A stretch of DNA of 64,000 nt from Vibrio europaeus (GTDB lineage: Bacteria > Pseudomonadota > Gammaproteobacteria > Enterobacterales > Vibrionaceae). The number at the start of each line of letters is the position of its first letter. Positions within the stretch are counted from its first letter, which is position 1. The position numbers and the translations under genes are program-made. Location: positions 1 to 64,000 of the forward strand of contig NZ_CM004621.1 in NCBI RefSeq assembly GCF_001695575.1, written 5' to 3'. The notes below the pieces were generated by a model. That model had not been told where the DNA came from. It saw only the letters and a list, made by a program, of their open reading frames with translations, and ran no database searches. Positions 45,279 to 55,948 of this stretch are shown in pieces.

Positions 45279-46052
45279 ATGTTAAAATATTTTATACTTT
45301 TCTTTGTCGTTTTTACCGTGAAATCTATCGCAAATGAGATGAAACCCATAATTTCAATTACTGAGTTTTGTCCTTTTATGTGTACCAAATCTAACAAACA
45401 AGGCTTTGCTGTTGATATTGTCGATAAGGTTTTCAAAAATTCGGGCTTAGAAGTCAGTTTTGAAGCTTCCCCTTGGGCTAGAGCAGTTAAAAATGCTTCA
45501 AGTGGTGTTATCTCCGGAATTTTAGCTCCTGGAAAAGATGAAGCCCCCCTTCTAATGTATCCTAGTGAACCTATTGCACTACAACAAAATTGTTTTTTCC
45601 AAAACCATACCTCTTCTTGGCGTTACGTTGACAAAAGTTCATTAACGAATAAAAAAATTATTGTCTTTACATCGTGGGCACACGCTAAAGATCTAAAGCA
45701 AGACATAGGAGAGGATGAATATACCAATATTTTTACTGAATACTCATATGATGGGAACTATTACCAAAAAGCAATCAATATGGTGAACAAAGGTAGGGCT
45801 GATGCTTTTTGGGCAGACCCAAGTGTGATAAAATATTTGAAACTGGAAGGGAAGGTTGGAAATGCTGGGTGTATATCTTCACATTATCTTTATGTGGGGT
45901 TTAGTCCTATAGATAAAGCATTTTCCCAAAAGCTTATTGAAATTTTTGATAATGGTTTCAAGCAGTTAAAGCGGACAGGGGAATACGAAAGTATTTTGGA
46001 ACATTACAACCTAACCAGTGCTCTAGAGAGTCCTGAAATTGATTACCACTAA
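45279..46052 (+). CDS. Periplasmic solute-binding protein (SBP_bac_3-like)
   Basis: 257 aa with a signal peptide (about 1-18). The pattern GFAVDIVDKVFKNSGLEV, then ASPWARAVKNA and DAFWADPSVIKYL, fits family 3 amino-acid-type binding proteins. No transporter genes are nearby. It precedes the chemoreceptor gene by 478 bases with no other gene between, so it may feed that receptor. Confidence 0.85.
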   Translation: MLKYFILFFVVFTVKSIANEMKPIISITEFCPFMCTKSNKQGFAVDIVDKVFKNSGLEVSFEASPWARAVKNASSGVISGILAPGKDEAPLLMYPSEPIALQQNCFFQNHTSSWRYVDKSSLTNKKIIVFTSWAHAKDLKQDIGEDEYTNIFTEYSYDGNYYQKAINMVNKGRADAFWADPSVIKYLKLEGKVGNAGCISSHYLYVGFSPIDKAFSQKLIEIFDNGFKQLKRTGEYESILEHYNLTSALESPEIDYH

Positions 46053-46530
46053 CAACATAAGAGTCGCTCTTTTAGAGGAACATGGACAGGACTCCCACCT
46101 ATAAAAATACGCGACACTTGTCTCGGTACACTGCCTCAGTGAAAAATCCAATGTTCTTAGGGAGGTCTTTACTAACAAGGGCTCATTATAATCTTGTGGT
46201 GGTCATTTCTTGAAACCTTAAAGGTTTATTATCTCACTTGGATTTAAGTACGAACTGTTACATCTCCTTGTCTATTTGGAACGGCAACGCCTCACCGACA
46301 CTGACTTAGAATTAGCCTATCTTAGGTATTAAATGTCCAGATTTCTTTTCAACTCATCGAAAAGTTTAGTTTTTCTGCTTACACTTATAGAACTGCGCAC
46401 ATAATTATTACTAACATCTGGTCTTGTTGTTATACGCACGCTGTATTGAGGCTGGTTCACAAAGCGTCGGTTGGCGGTTGTCCTCTAAATTTAGATTACG
46501 GATATGGATTTTCCGTGAGAGGTTTTCGTT
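46053..46530. other. Intergenic stretch before the chemoreceptor
   Basis: No supported gene; no clear terminator for the upstream gene. Confidence 0.4.
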
Positions 46531-48843
46531 ATGAAAATTGCAGCAAAAATAGTACTGGCATCTACACTTTTGTGCTCTTTGGCCGTCGTCGCCACTGGCG
46601 TGATTGTTGGATGGCGTTCGTCGGATCTTTCTGAAAACGCGTTGTACCAACGCGCCAATAGTCAATTAATTTCTGTTCGAGAAATTAAGAAAAATGAAAT
46701 AGAAAGTTATTTCAAACATATCGGTGGACAGATTGTAACGACCGCTAATTCAGTAAGTGTGCAAGATGCGATGATGCGGTTTCAAGAAGCATTTGCCGCA
46801 TATCCAATACAAGACGTCTCTGATAGTGATGTAGAGCAACTGCGTAACTATTATCAATCTAGTTTTGGGGCAACCTACCGAAAAGCCAACGATGGAACGT
46901 CTGCCAATGAACTTCAAAAGCTCAAGTGGCTTTCCCCGAAAGCAAAAGCGCTGCAGGCCAGGTACATAGGTACGAATCCTAACCCTTTGGGTGAGAAGCA
47001 TCGGCTCATGGGTGACTCACTTGGTACTGGCTACGACCAAGTACACAGTACTTATCATCCCAGTATTAAAGGCTTCTTGGAAGCGTTTGGTTACTATGAC
47101 ATCTTTCTTGTAGATACCGCTGGCAACATTGTCTACTCAGTGTTTAAAGAGCTTGATTACGCGACTAATCTCAATTTAGGTCCATATGCGAGCAGTGGTA
47201 TCGCAAAAGCGTACAAACAGGCACTTAGCCTATCCGCGAGCCAATATCACCTAGAAGATTTTGAACCCTATTTCCCCTCTTATGAAGCAGCTGCCTCTTT
47301 TATTGCCACTCCGATAAAACAAGAAGGAAACACATTGGGTGTATTAATATTTCAAATGCCCGTTGATGAGATCAATCGTATCATGACGTTTAACGGAAAC
47401 TGGAGCTATGCAGGGTTGGGAGATAGTGGAGAGACCTATTTAGTAGGACAAGATGGCTTATTAAGAAGCGAATCTAGATTTTTGCTTGAAGACTCAGACG
47501 GCTACTTCGCAGCATTGAAAGCGGCAGGGGTTGGTGCTAGCACATTAGCGCAGATTGAAGGTAAATCCTCTGCTATTGGTCGTCAGCCTGTATCAACAGA
47601 AACTTCAAAGGCATCACTTAATGGGCAGAGCGGGTCAGAAATCGTTAAGGACTACCGAGGGGTCGAAGTACTCTCCGCCTATTCTCCTGTTAAGGTTGCC
47701 GGGTTAACTTGGGGAATCATAACGGAAATCGATAGAGAGGAAGCTCTAAAAGATCTTAGCACGCTGACCAGCGCTTTGGCGGTGACGGTAGCCACCAGTA
47801 TTGGGGTAGTGGTAGTCGTTGCAACCCTGATTTCATACTTCTTAGGGAACAGTATTGCTCGCCCTATCAAACGCGCGAGTGAAAAAATCCAGCAAATCAG
47901 CAAAGACAATGATTTAACTCAGCGCTTAGAGGTTGAAGGTAAAGATGAAATGACAGACCTGGCGACTTCTCTCAATGGTTTGTTTACGCACTTGCAGAAG
48001 ATTATCGGTAAGTTTGGTCAAGCGACCAATAACTTGAACAGTAATACACAAAGTATGGCTGGGAATATGAACAGCACACGTGATTCGGTTGCCGATCAGA
48101 ACCATAGAACTGAATCCGTAGCGACTGCAGTGAACGAAATGAGTGCTTCAATTGCTGAAGTAGCACAGTTTGCGACTTGCGCTGCCGAGTTTGTGAAGCA
48201 AGCCAATGAGACTGGTAGCGAAGGTGTTCAGGTCGGACAAAACCTGGGAGAAGAAATTGCTCGTCTGGATTCTGAAATGCAGACGGCAGTTTCTGCGATA
48301 GAACGTTTACATAATGAATCGAACTCAATTGGTGAAGTGTTGGATGTGATTCAGGGCATTGCTGAGCAAACCAACTTACTCGCCTTGAACGCCGCAATAG
48401 AGGCAGCGAGGGCAGGAGAACAGGGACGAGGTTTTGCGGTGGTGGCAGACGAAGTTCGATCGTTAGCAGGAAGAACTCGAACGTCTACAGAGGAAATTCG
48501 AGGTAAGATTGAAGCGCTCCAACGCGAAACGAACAGTGTGTCGAAAAGCATCGAAAATGCAAATAACACTGTTTCACAGGGGGTTTCCACCTGTAATCAG
48601 AATACTCAAATGCTCGAGCAGATTGTGACAATGCTTAACGACCTGAATGACATGAACGTGCAAATCGCGGCAGCAACAGAGGAGCAAAAAGCAGTGACTG
48701 ACGAAATTAGTGGTAGTATCACCTCTATTGCAGATGCATCCTCAGCGGTCTCTATTCAAGTGCAGGATACGGACGACGTACTCCAAGGCTTGTCCAACGA
48801 AGCGGAGCAATTAAATTCAGAAGTGTCACAATTTAAATACTAG
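46531..48843 (+). CDS. Methyl-accepting chemotaxis protein
   Basis: 770 aa. Membrane segment 1 near 8-28, a large periplasmic dCache-type sensor to about 405, segment 2 near 410-435, HAMP near 440-490, and the signalling tip [20 protein letters not shown] near 615. It would control the host flagellar CheA system. Ligand unknown. An unusual cargo for a plasmid, probably of chromosomal origin. Confidence 0.95.
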   Translation: MKIAAKIVLASTLLCSLAVVATGVIVGWRSSDLSENALYQRANSQLISVREIKKNEIESYFKHIGGQIVTTANSVSVQDAMMRFQEAFAAYPIQDVSDSDVEQLRNYYQSSFGATYRKANDGTSANELQKLKWLSPKAKALQARYIGTNPNPLGEKHRLMGDSLGTGYDQVHSTYHPSIKGFLEAFGYYDIFLVDTAGNIVYSVFKELDYATNLNLGPYASSGIAKAYKQALSLSASQYHLEDFEPYFPSYEAAASFIATPIKQEGNTLGVLIFQMPVDEINRIMTFNGNWSYAGLGDSGETYLVGQDGLLRSESRFLLEDSDGYFAALKAAGVGASTLAQIEGKSSAIGRQPVSTETSKASLNGQSGSEIVKDYRGVEVLSAYSPVKVAGLTWGIITEIDREEALKDLSTLTSALAVTVATSIGVVVVVATLISYFLGNSIARPIKRASEKIQQISKDNDLTQRLEVEGKDEMTDLATSLNGLFTHLQKIIGKFGQATNNLNSNTQSMAGNMNSTRDSVADQNHRTESVATAVNEMSASIAEVAQFATCAAEFVKQANETGSEGVQVGQNLGEEIARLDSEMQTAVSAIERLHNESNSIGEVLDVIQGIAEQTNLLALNAAIEAARAGEQGRGFAVVADEVRSLAGRTRTSTEEIRGKIEALQRETNSVSKSIENANNTVSQGVSTCNQNTQMLEQIVTMLNDLNDMNVQIAAATEEQKAVTDEISGSITSIADASSAVSIQVQDTDDVLQGLSNEAEQLNSEVSQFKY

Positions 48844-48918
48844 ACACTTAGGGTTATTGGTTGTTGGAACACAGGCCTATTGAATTTTTTACATCCGAAC
48901 AAAAGGGCAGTCATGTGG

Positions 48919-50409
48919 CTGTCTCTTATACACAAATCCCTAAGCCACGGCTTGGGGATTTTTTTGAACTAATTCTGTATTCCATGATCTGATCATCTAA
49001 GCAACGACAAGGATGATTATGATGACCTATATCGAACCCACTCTCTGGGCACAAAAACAATTCGGCCAAGCTAACCTCAATGACCCTAGGCGAAATCAAA
49101 GACTCGTTGCTCTCGCTGCTTCACTAGCCGAGCAACCCGGCGTACCCGTATCGAAACTCATCATCTCCCCAGCAGATATGGGCTTTATCCGTAATGAGCA
49201 AATCAAAGCGGAAGATATTGCAGAAGCCGGATTCTATGTCACGGCACAAGAGGCTTTAGAGCAACAAACACTTCTTGCATTAGAAGATACCACTTCTCTA
49301 AGTTACTCTCATCTCAGCATACGAGATGAACTCGGGCACTCCAATCAAGGCAATCGACACCGAGCTATGTTCGTTCACTCAACCTTGCTTTTTGCTCCCG
49401 AAACTCAAACAGTTATTGGCTTAATTGAACAACAACGATGGACACGAGATATTGAAAAGCGTGGGCAACGGAATCAGTATGAGACTCGACCATACAAAGA
49501 AAAAGAAAGTTATAAATGGGAGGAAGCCTCTCGCCATGTCGCGGAGCGACTGGGCGATAAAATGCCAGATGTTATTTCTGTGTGTGATAGAGAAGCAGAT
49601 TTATTCGAATACCTCACTTACAAACACGAGCAACAACAACGATTCCTCGTCCGCTCAATGCAAAGTCGCTGCATCAAGGAACATGATAGCCGTCTTTATG
49701 ACTACGCCTATAAATTGCAATCAGCAGGAAGTAAAGTGCTAAAGATACCGCAAAAAGGCGGCCGTAAAGCTCGCACGGTTTATCTGAATATAAAACATGC
49801 CCCCGTAACGCTAAAGGCTCCCGCCAATAAGAAAGAGTTCGACAATATCTCTCTCCACTATGTCGGATGTATAGAGCAAAGTGAAAGTGACGATAAACTC
49901 GAATGGCATTTACTCACATCTGAGCCGGTAAAGAACAAAGAAGAAGCACTTAAAATCGTCGGTTATTATGAGAGACGTTGGCTAATAGAAGATTTTCACA
50001 AGGTTTGGAAAAGTGAAGGAACTCAAGTGGAGCAAATGAGAATGCAAAGTAAAGATAACTTAGAAAGGCTCAGTGTCATTTTCGCTTTTATCGCGACTCG
50101 GTTACTCCAATTAAGGTTTATGAATGAATCCAAAGAGCTATCCAAGGGCAGCTGCGAGCAGATATTAAAAGGCAACGCATGGAAGCTCATGTGGCTAAAA
50201 TTGGAGAAGAAAAAGTTACCGAAAGAAGCGCCAGATATATCATGGGCTTATAGAGCTATCGCACGATTAGGAGGATGGAAAGATAGTAAACGGACAGGTC
50301 GTGCATCTATAAAGACCTTATGGCAAGGATGGTTTAGATTACAAACCATCCTTGAGGGATATGAGCTAGCTAAGTCTCTTGATTAAACCGACTTGTGATC
50401 AAGAGACAG
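48919..50409 (+). mobile_element. IS4-family (IS50-like) insertion sequence, 1491 bp
   Basis: Left end CTGTCTCTTATACACAAAT and right end (inverted) CTGTCTCTTGATCACAAGT match the Tn5 outside- and inside-end type. The 9-bp flanks GTCATGTGG and GTCATGGGG differ at one base, so the insertion is probably a direct one that has since mutated. Confidence 0.95.
49019..50386 (+). CDS. IS4-family transposase (Tn5-like)
   Basis: 455 aa, full length. DDE residues fit LEDTTSLSYSH near 88, VSVCDREADLFEYL near 190 and the Y-(2)-R-(3)-E signature YYERRWLIEDFHK near 322. In-frame ATGs at 49013 and 49022 are possible starts; AAGG spacing favours 49019. No truncation seen, so the element may be active. Confidence 0.95.
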   Translation: MMTYIEPTLWAQKQFGQANLNDPRRNQRLVALAASLAEQPGVPVSKLIISPADMGFIRNEQIKAEDIAEAGFYVTAQEALEQQTLLALEDTTSLSYSHLSIRDELGHSNQGNRHRAMFVHSTLLFAPETQTVIGLIEQQRWTRDIEKRGQRNQYETRPYKEKESYKWEEASRHVAERLGDKMPDVISVCDREADLFEYLTYKHEQQQRFLVRSMQSRCIKEHDSRLYDYAYKLQSAGSKVLKIPQKGGRKARTVYLNIKHAPVTLKAPANKKEFDNISLHYVGCIEQSESDDKLEWHLLTSEPVKNKEEALKIVGYYERRWLIEDFHKVWKSEGTQVEQMRMQSKDNLERLSVIFAFIATRLLQLRFMNESKELSKGSCEQILKGNAWKLMWLKLEKKKLPKEAPDISWAYRAIARLGGWKDSKRTGRASIKTLWQGWFRLQTILEGYELAKSLD

Positions 50410-50819
50410 GTCATGGGGAACCCTTTTGTTCGGATGAAGTTCAGTTGACCTGCAACAATTTGAATGAAGCTGACTCTGATTTAAGCCTTCAACGACGTGG
50501 TTATCAGAGTCGTTTCGGTATCACTTTACAGTTAGTTAGGTTGCGTTCGATTTCTAGGAGGCTTTCCGTCCACTTATGTGTGTCGTGAACATACCAATAC
50601 CGGGAGTTCACGTGACCGTTCCGGTTTTTTTGGTCAGATAAACTTTCCCACCACTATTATTGAAGAATACGATTAGATGAAGATATTATGGCGATGCTTT
50701 GGATTGTTTGCAGTTCTGCAAAATTCGAGGGTGTGTTTAAGTATTTATTTACAAAAGTCACTGTCTAGTCAGGCGCAAACCTGTTGGGTATGTTTTACAA
50801 AGAAACGAAAGGATTTACG
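50410..50819. other. Non-coding stretch after the IS
   Basis: Contains CGTGAAC / GTTCACG near 50587-50615 with a following T run, a weak terminator. No supported gene. Confidence 0.45.
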
Positions 50820-51134
50820 ATGGAAACGACGATTAAACAACTTAATCAACTGCTGCTGCAATCCCATACAATTATTGACAAAACAACTGAAGGTGGGGTG
50901 TCGGTGGGCGTTGCTCAGTATGTACCAGAACTGAATGCGGCGGTCGGTTACTTACAAAATAGCCAGAAAGAGAAGATCGCAATTTCAGTTAAACCTCAGT
51001 GTCCTACGGTGTACTTAGTGATCGGCCACAAGAGTGGAAATGATATTAAGGTACAAAAGGAATATCCATCGTTAGCAAGCCTAACTGCGTCTGACCTTAC
51101 AGACCTCTGTACTACTCACCTAATCAACAGATAA
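50820..51134 (+). CDS. Hypothetical protein
   Basis: 104 aa from ATG 50820 with AAAGGA upstream. Soluble; helical N-terminus then strands. Not recognised. Confidence 0.65.
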   Translation: METTIKQLNQLLLQSHTIIDKTTEGGVSVGVAQYVPELNAAVGYLQNSQKEKIAISVKPQCPTVYLVIGHKSGNDIKVQKEYPSLASLTASDLTDLCTTHLINR

Positions 51135-51401
51135 CGAAATTGAACCACAAGTTTTCGTGGATTAAAGAGCCTTTACTCGATGCGCTCCGATTTGTAGCGC
51201 ATCCGGTAAAGTTTCTACACAGAGGGAAAAGGATATCGAAAATCTTTCATCACTAGTTCATACACTCAATGCTGAAGAACAAGACTACACCTACAAGCTA
51301 AATTTAGGGAACATGGCTTTCATGCAGTTTAAGGAATGTGAATCAGAAGTTAAAAGCATGCTAACTTCCTTTATAAACAGTCATTCGACCTGCCTATACT
51401 G
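51135..51401 (+). pseudogene. Start-less small open frame
   Basis: A frame ending at TGA near 51400 encodes about 57 plausible residues (DIENLSSLVHTLNAEEQDYT..) after GAAAAGG, but there is no ATG, GTG or TTG; an ATC sits where a start is expected. Probably a gene with a lost start codon. Confidence 0.35.
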
Positions 51402-51425
51402 AAAAAAGGGCTTTAATGCCCTTTT
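51402..51425. terminator. Bidirectional terminator
   Basis: AAAAGGGC-tttaat-GCCCTTTT between convergent frames. Confidence 0.75.
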
Positions 51426-51718
51426 AATACCCCCGACAGCTTTGTCAAATTTGTTTGAACAATTAGATAAACAAATACAAACAATGGGTCGCATATAATA
51501 TTTATCGTAGAGCTTCCAACGAGTAATGATGACTCAAACCATGATTGGTCTTCTAACACTGACGCGTTTATTAGCCAAGAGTATGGTATTAAACTAATGA
51601 CTAGACTAAAACATATCCAGAAAATTATCTTTAACCACTTAAGATTGACCTTGCCATCGATAGCAAGGAACCAGATGCCAAGTGGCGCGAATAGAAGGAA
51701 CACTTCAAAGTAAATCAA
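51413..51718 (-). CDS. Small membrane protein, paralogue A
   Basis: 101 aa with three probable membrane helices. Related throughout to the 52644-52958 product: both start MIY-x-E, have PYSW/GYSW followed by N, and SLL-(V/I)-G before the last helix. Function unknown. Confidence 0.65.
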   Translation of the reverse strand: MIYFEVFLLFAPLGIWFLAIDGKVNLKWLKIIFWICFSLVISLIPYSWLINASVLEDQSWFESSLLVGSSTINIICDPLFVFVYLIVQTNLTKLSGVLKGH

Positions 51719-51839
51719 ATTCGTAGCACCTCGATAGACTGATACTCTAAAACTAGACTATTTCGGTTCCTTAGTTCATCTTAATTTATTGATCGCTCTT
51801 GCAAATTTCAAAATTTTCGTTGAGATTTTAGCTTCAAAT

Positions 51840-52126
51840 TCAGAGCTGATATCTAGAAGAGCGATACCAACCCAAATTTGTTGTGGCGTAACCAATTGTC
51901 CAGTTGGAAGCTCCAAAAAAATCGTTGCTCATTAGAAAACCCTTCCACTCTTTCGAACCTGATAGCTCAAGCCTACGCTTCATTCTCATAAGACGTTTGC
52001 ATTCTTTTGGTATCGGTTTTCCTCTGTCCCAATCTTTATTTTTTTCACACTTTTAAAACCAAGTTTAGCAGCCTGTTCCATTGATATACCGTACTCAAAC
52101 TCACGAAAAATATAGTTTTTAGTCAT
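51840..52126 (-). pseudogene. Frameshifted DUF3653-like regulator
   Basis: ATG 52126 opens MTKNYIFREFEYGISMEQAAK..; after an A7 run (52039-52045) the frame must shift to continue KDWDRGKPIPKECKRLM and EWKGFLM, ending at 51840. The joined product matches the phage/Vibrio DUF3653 pattern (D-W-x-x-G-x-x-IP-x-x-C-x-x-LM). One missing A explains it; slippage could also restore it. Confidence 0.65.
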
Positions 52127-52432
52127 TGCCGTGGTACTTCATGACTCACTCTCTCAACACTGAAAGAGTGTATAAATACATAGTTTAGAATGATACGAGT
52201 TGAATTGAATAGAAAGACTCGCAATACGCATTTAAGTAATTTTTACTTATCAATGAATTGGTATCTTCTGTGATTTGTTGTTACTTGACCCCTAAAATTT
52301 TTGTTTGGCTTCTAAGTCTGAATGCAATTCGTCGATAAATAAAGATTCTCGCCTTGTCATTCGGTCTGCAAGCATCAAACGTCAGTGCCTATTTAACATT
52401 GCGTCGAATTAATTTCATTATTGGGAGAAGGC
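52127..52432. other. Non-coding stretch
   Basis: AT-rich, no supported gene; probably contains the divergent promoters of its neighbours. Confidence 0.4.
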
Positions 52433-52624
52433 ATGAATTTGTTGATTTTCCAGGAGCTTGTCCACTGTCAGTTTATGGACATCAATGGCCCTAGGGTTAT
52501 GAAGATTGATAACAATCGTTTATTTACGGTTAAATCCGCCTTCTTGCGCGACCGTCGCGCAGCAATAAACGCGAGGGTTGTTCATGGAGGCTCACTGCGG
52601 CTTATCTCGGTGTTATCCCCATAA
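52433..52624 (+). CDS. Small hypothetical protein
   Basis: 63 aa, ATG 52433 with GGAGAAGG upstream. Basic, not recognised. The ribosome site is the main evidence. Confidence 0.45.
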   Translation: MNLLIFQELVHCQFMDINGPRVMKIDNNRLFTVKSAFLRDRRAAINARVVHGGSLRLISVLSP

Positions 52625-52643
52625 AAATAGGCATTGTCGTGAA

Positions 52644-52958
52644 TTATTTGACAGATTTTGGTTTGGTGTCATCGACAGGAGGGAGAATGGTGTGGATATA
52701 CCAATACAAGAAGACAACGATGATAGTGTCGGCAAGGATCATTAGATCGTTGCCAATGAGTAACGAAGTGGTGTAATCCTCACTGGGCATGGTAAGCAAA
52801 CCAATATTCACTGACCAAGAGTAGCCAATCACCACCATTGTGAAAGAAACCCCCAGTGAATACAAACGACGAATGACAGCCGAAGACAATCGACTTCTAA
52901 CGATCAACCCGAAGATCACTAGTGGGATTAAAAACAACGCAATCTCGACATAAATCAT
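52644..52958 (-). CDS. Small membrane protein, paralogue B
   Basis: 104 aa with three predicted membrane helices (about 3-22, 32-52, 70-92). Paralogue of the 51413-51718 product. Two copies within 1.3 kb suggest duplication of a small cassette. Confidence 0.65.
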   Translation of the reverse strand: MIYVEIALFLIPLVIFGLIVRSRLSSAVIRRLYSLGVSFTMVVIGYSWSVNIGLLTMPSEDYTTSLLIGNDLMILADTIIVVFLYWYIHTILPPVDDTKPKSVK

Positions 52959-53523
52959 CCTAACGCTCCGATCACAATACTGTTGAGTAAAGTGTATACC
53001 AAAACTAACGCTCAGATTGCTATTGAAACTGTATACCTACTTTATTGCCACTGTTCTGTCTTCAATCAAACTCGTTCGTTTGTATTGACCCAGTGTGGTT
53101 TTGGATCGAATTGATAAGGATGACGGTGACTACTATCTCAGATCCCCTTACTGATCGGGTATGAGTACTTGAGTTTGATGGCTTCAAATTAGGCCACACC
53201 ACCAAGATGCTGACTTGCCCATTAACTAGACAAAATACCTAATCTGAAAGACTTACGGTCCCTGACAGAACCGACCAAATTAAACAAGCTGACCTGTTTA
53301 ACCTTAAGTTGTGGAACAAAGAGTTTACAATGACGGTAGCTCAAAAAGTGAGCATGTTTGCCGTTTCCATTACCTAGGTGACGGCGATTGATGGTGTAAT
53401 CGGAGTCTTTTCCGCATTTTGCTTTTTGCGGCTTGGTTCAATGGATAGCTAAGCCTCGCAGGGAAAAAAGAGTGCATAACGTGAACGAAACAGCAAGCCA
53501 CTCGACTGGCCTATAGGAGCGCA
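52959..53523. other. Non-coding stretch
   Basis: No gene or repeat I can support. Confidence 0.4.
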
Positions 53524-53817
53524 GTGACCCTGCGTAGATGCTTGATATCAACGCCCTACCTGCTAGGCGCAGAGCCAAACTTCATTTCTTATGAGGTATC
53601 TGGCATCTATCCATCAACCCACGTGCATGCCCGGTTACAAAGACCGAGCGGCGAGCAACGTTATGCGGAAGAAGGAGTTCGTTCTTTTTATTGCCGATTA
53701 TCACTGAATACTGCGAGTCAGTTAGATCGCTCTCTCAAGTCAGCGGGGTTTAAGATGGAACAATGCAATGCATGCTCGAGAAACCATCAAGTGATATTGA
53801 TAGAGTTCTTTTCTTAG
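53524..53817 (+). CDS. Doubtful hypothetical protein
   Basis: 97 aa from GTG with GGAG four bases upstream. Arg-rich with two CxxC-spaced Cys. Not recognised; may be a fragment. Confidence 0.3.
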   Translation: MTLRRCLISTPYLLGAEPNFISYEVSGIYPSTHVHARLQRPSGEQRYAEEGVRSFYCRLSLNTASQLDRSLKSAGFKMEQCNACSRNHQVILIEFFS

Positions 53818-54311
53818 ACAGGCACACAAAGACATTGAGGTATCAAGTTATTTGCCGTCCCCCTCAAGCTTGCGAGTGTCTTACAGTGTTGGTAATTTTA
53901 TGCAGCTCAGATACACCAAGAGTCAAGTAAGATCAGTGTTAGATACAAATGGGTGAGATATACGAGGTCACTATGTCGATGTACCATATGTAGACAAACA
54001 CGACACAGCATAAGGTGTAAGGTTTGGAGGCGTTCTGGATTCGAGCGAATGCGAATCATCTTCCGATGATTAAACTCATCAACTTTACGTCATACAGCGC
54101 TGACGATGAGCAAACATGGCATGACTTTGGCAAACACTTGTTGAGTCGGTGTAAAGAAATGGTGTGAAGCCTATGTTGTATTATTCGATGGTTTACCTAG
54201 GACGTTGACCTATGCAGTGCAGGGATCTAAGCGCTCCAACAACAATGTCGTTCCCATTCTTCCTCATAGCTGAGTGTAGGGTGCATTCCGAACAGTAGGG
54301 GAAAAGAGGTC
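53818..54311. other. Non-coding stretch
   Basis: Only a 33-codon frame near 54068-54169 without a ribosome site. Nothing else seen. Confidence 0.4.
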
Positions 54312-54536
54312 ATGGTTCACACTGAAAAGCCCAAATCAGGCAAAGGACGAAAGGCTTGGGAGAGGTTTGAAGAAAAACACGGCAAACCGCCCTTTAGTGT
54401 CGAGTACGTGACAGATTATGACAGTGAATACAAAGGGTGGATTTGTGAGAGATACCCACAAGGTCAGAATCCCTATGCGTCGGCTTACGGCGGTGATCGT
54501 CATGGTCATGTTTTCTATTTTAGTTGCGAATTATAA
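54312..54536 (+). CDS. Small hypothetical protein
   Basis: 74 aa, AAAGAGG before ATG. Lys-rich start KSGKGRKAWERFEEKHGKP, aromatic C-terminus. Not recognised. Confidence 0.6.
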   Translation: MVHTEKPKSGKGRKAWERFEEKHGKPPFSVEYVTDYDSEYKGWICERYPQGQNPYASAYGGDRHGHVFYFSCEL

Positions 54537-54551
54537 CCAAGGTGCGTAGCC

Positions 54552-54737
54552 ATGCTAAGGACAGGTGCATTAATGGTGATATTGCTATTGGCTGGGTGCG
54601 AGCAACGAACTGATTTTGATGCTTGTGTCGAGTACTACACTGAGTTGGCAAATCGTGACTCTGCTATACCAAAAGAAAGCAAGGAACAAGCCGCAGTCTG
54701 GTACATACAGCAAGAATGTGGCGTTAAAGGAAATTAA
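54552..54737 (+). CDS. Small lipoprotein
   Basis: 61 aa; signal sequence with lipobox LLAGC, mature part of about 46 aa with two Cys. Size and layout recall lysis- or exclusion-type lipoproteins, without homology. Confidence 0.65.
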   Translation: MLRTGALMVILLLAGCEQRTDFDACVEYYTELANRDSAIPKESKEQAAVWYIQQECGVKGN

Positions 54738-54747
54738 GGGGAAAGGA

Positions 54748-55008
54748 GTGGATTGGAGTAAAATAGACAAGCCCCTATCACTGAGAATGGCAATACTTAA
54801 ATTGCACGATGGACAACAAGATATCGCCAAGAATACTCAAATAAATGGTCGCCTTGTTAAAGATAAAATTTGGCTTCAAATAGCGAGAACGGGACTCACT
54901 CCTTATGACGTAGCTCAGTACGCAAATATGGAAGTAGAAATGTCGGATGAGATTTTTAAATTATTGATGGATTCTTGTAATTGTCGGCTCTATTGTGCAA
55001 AGGAATAG
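54748..55008 (+). CDS. Small hypothetical protein
   Basis: 86 aa from GTG 54748, with AAGGGG upstream. The stretch WLQIARTGLTPYDVAQYANME could be a helix-turn-helix. Follows the lipoprotein by ten bases. Confidence 0.5.
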   Translation: MDWSKIDKPLSLRMAILKLHDGQQDIAKNTQINGRLVKDKIWLQIARTGLTPYDVAQYANMEVEMSDEIFKLLMDSCNCRLYCAKE

Positions 55009-55060
55009 AGAATCATGACTAAGTTTATGACCGTGTAATTAAGTACGAGGAAGGCGCGAT

Positions 55061-55321
55061 ATGTGGCGCACTATCATGTCAAAGGAACAAATCAAGAAAG
55101 AGTACACGCACTACGCTTGGATGTTTGGAATTGTGCCTGTTTATCTACGCATAGATTCAGAAGGCCAGATAGAGCAAATGTGTACTCGAAATTATGTGCC
55201 AGTCTGGACAGGGCAATTAGCTCGCTTTCTGTTTCGAATTTTTGCATTGCCAATTGAGTTAATTGGTCAGGGCGACCGCTTTGTGCAGCATTGGTTCAAA
55301 ATCACCGGAACGATCAAGTAA
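55061..55321 (+). CDS. Small hypothetical protein
   Basis: 86 aa, AGGAAGG before ATG 55061. One amphipathic segment WTGQLARFLFRIFALPIELIG may contact a membrane. Not recognised. Confidence 0.55.
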   Translation: MWRTIMSKEQIKKEYTHYAWMFGIVPVYLRIDSEGQIEQMCTRNYVPVWTGQLARFLFRIFALPIELIGQGDRFVQHWFKITGTIK

Positions 55322-55392
55322 CGAGTGGAAATGAACCCTTTTGCTGAACTGCAAAATGGAGTACCACCTAACTATTACTAATCACTCCTAGC

Positions 55393-55463
55393 TACCGGAG
55401 CAATCAGTAATAGTTGGCCTTGGAATAGTCACCAATACCGGAGCAAGCGGTAATAATAAGGCA
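55393..55463. repeat. Short direct repeat
   Basis: TACCGGAGCAA followed by C/G-GTAATA occurs at about 55394 and 55436; likely remnants or binding sites. Confidence 0.4.
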
Positions 55464-55529
55464 TAATCCTACCGTTTTACTGACTGTTTCGGAGTAGAGC
55501 GTAACAGTTGCCAGAGGAGTTAGTCGTAA

Positions 55530-55889
55530 TTGCCTTGTATTTTGAAAACCAAACGAAGATCCCAGAGTAGAAACGTTACTTACTGCAATAAAGTGGTGTT
55601 CGAACAAGCAGAACATTTTCACACAATAACTGCTGCAAAAAATAGCGGAGGGAAGGTTTGCCAAAGTTGCTTAAAGCAGTGGAAGATTGAGCGTCCAATC
55701 AAGGTATCAAGTGCGAATGCTAGAAAAAGGCCAAAGAAGAAACGCAGAGCTTTTGAAGGCAAGCAGCTTATAGCAAAACCCTGCCCAGAAAGGATTGAGT
55801 GTTACTCGATAGATATTGATGAACAGCGTTTGGATATTACGACTGTCTTTAAACTCCGTACAATTGCTCTATATATCGCAAATAACTAA
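55530..55889 (+). CDS. Basic Cys-containing hypothetical protein
   Basis: 119 aa from a TTG with AGAGGAG ten bases upstream. CQSC and a strongly basic segment (ARKRPKKKRRAF) suggest nucleic-acid binding. Not recognised. Confidence 0.45.
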   Translation: MPCILKTKRRSQSRNVTYCNKVVFEQAEHFHTITAAKNSGGKVCQSCLKQWKIERPIKVSSANARKRPKKKRRAFEGKQLIAKPCPERIECYSIDIDEQRLDITTVFKLRTIALYIANN

Positions 55890-55948
55890 ATAGCAGGACA
55901 ACAGTCAATTAATCATAGTTTGCAACTAAATTTCACTGTTAAATGTCA

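Larger units (their letters stand above)
48892..50436. repeat. Hairpin split by the insertion sequence
   Basis: CATCCGAACAAAAGGG (48892-48907) and CCCTTTTGTTCGGATG (50421-50436) are perfect 16-bp inverted arms. Removing the IS and one duplication leaves a loop of about a dozen bases, so this was one stem-loop, likely the chemoreceptor terminator or an element end. Confidence 0.8.
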
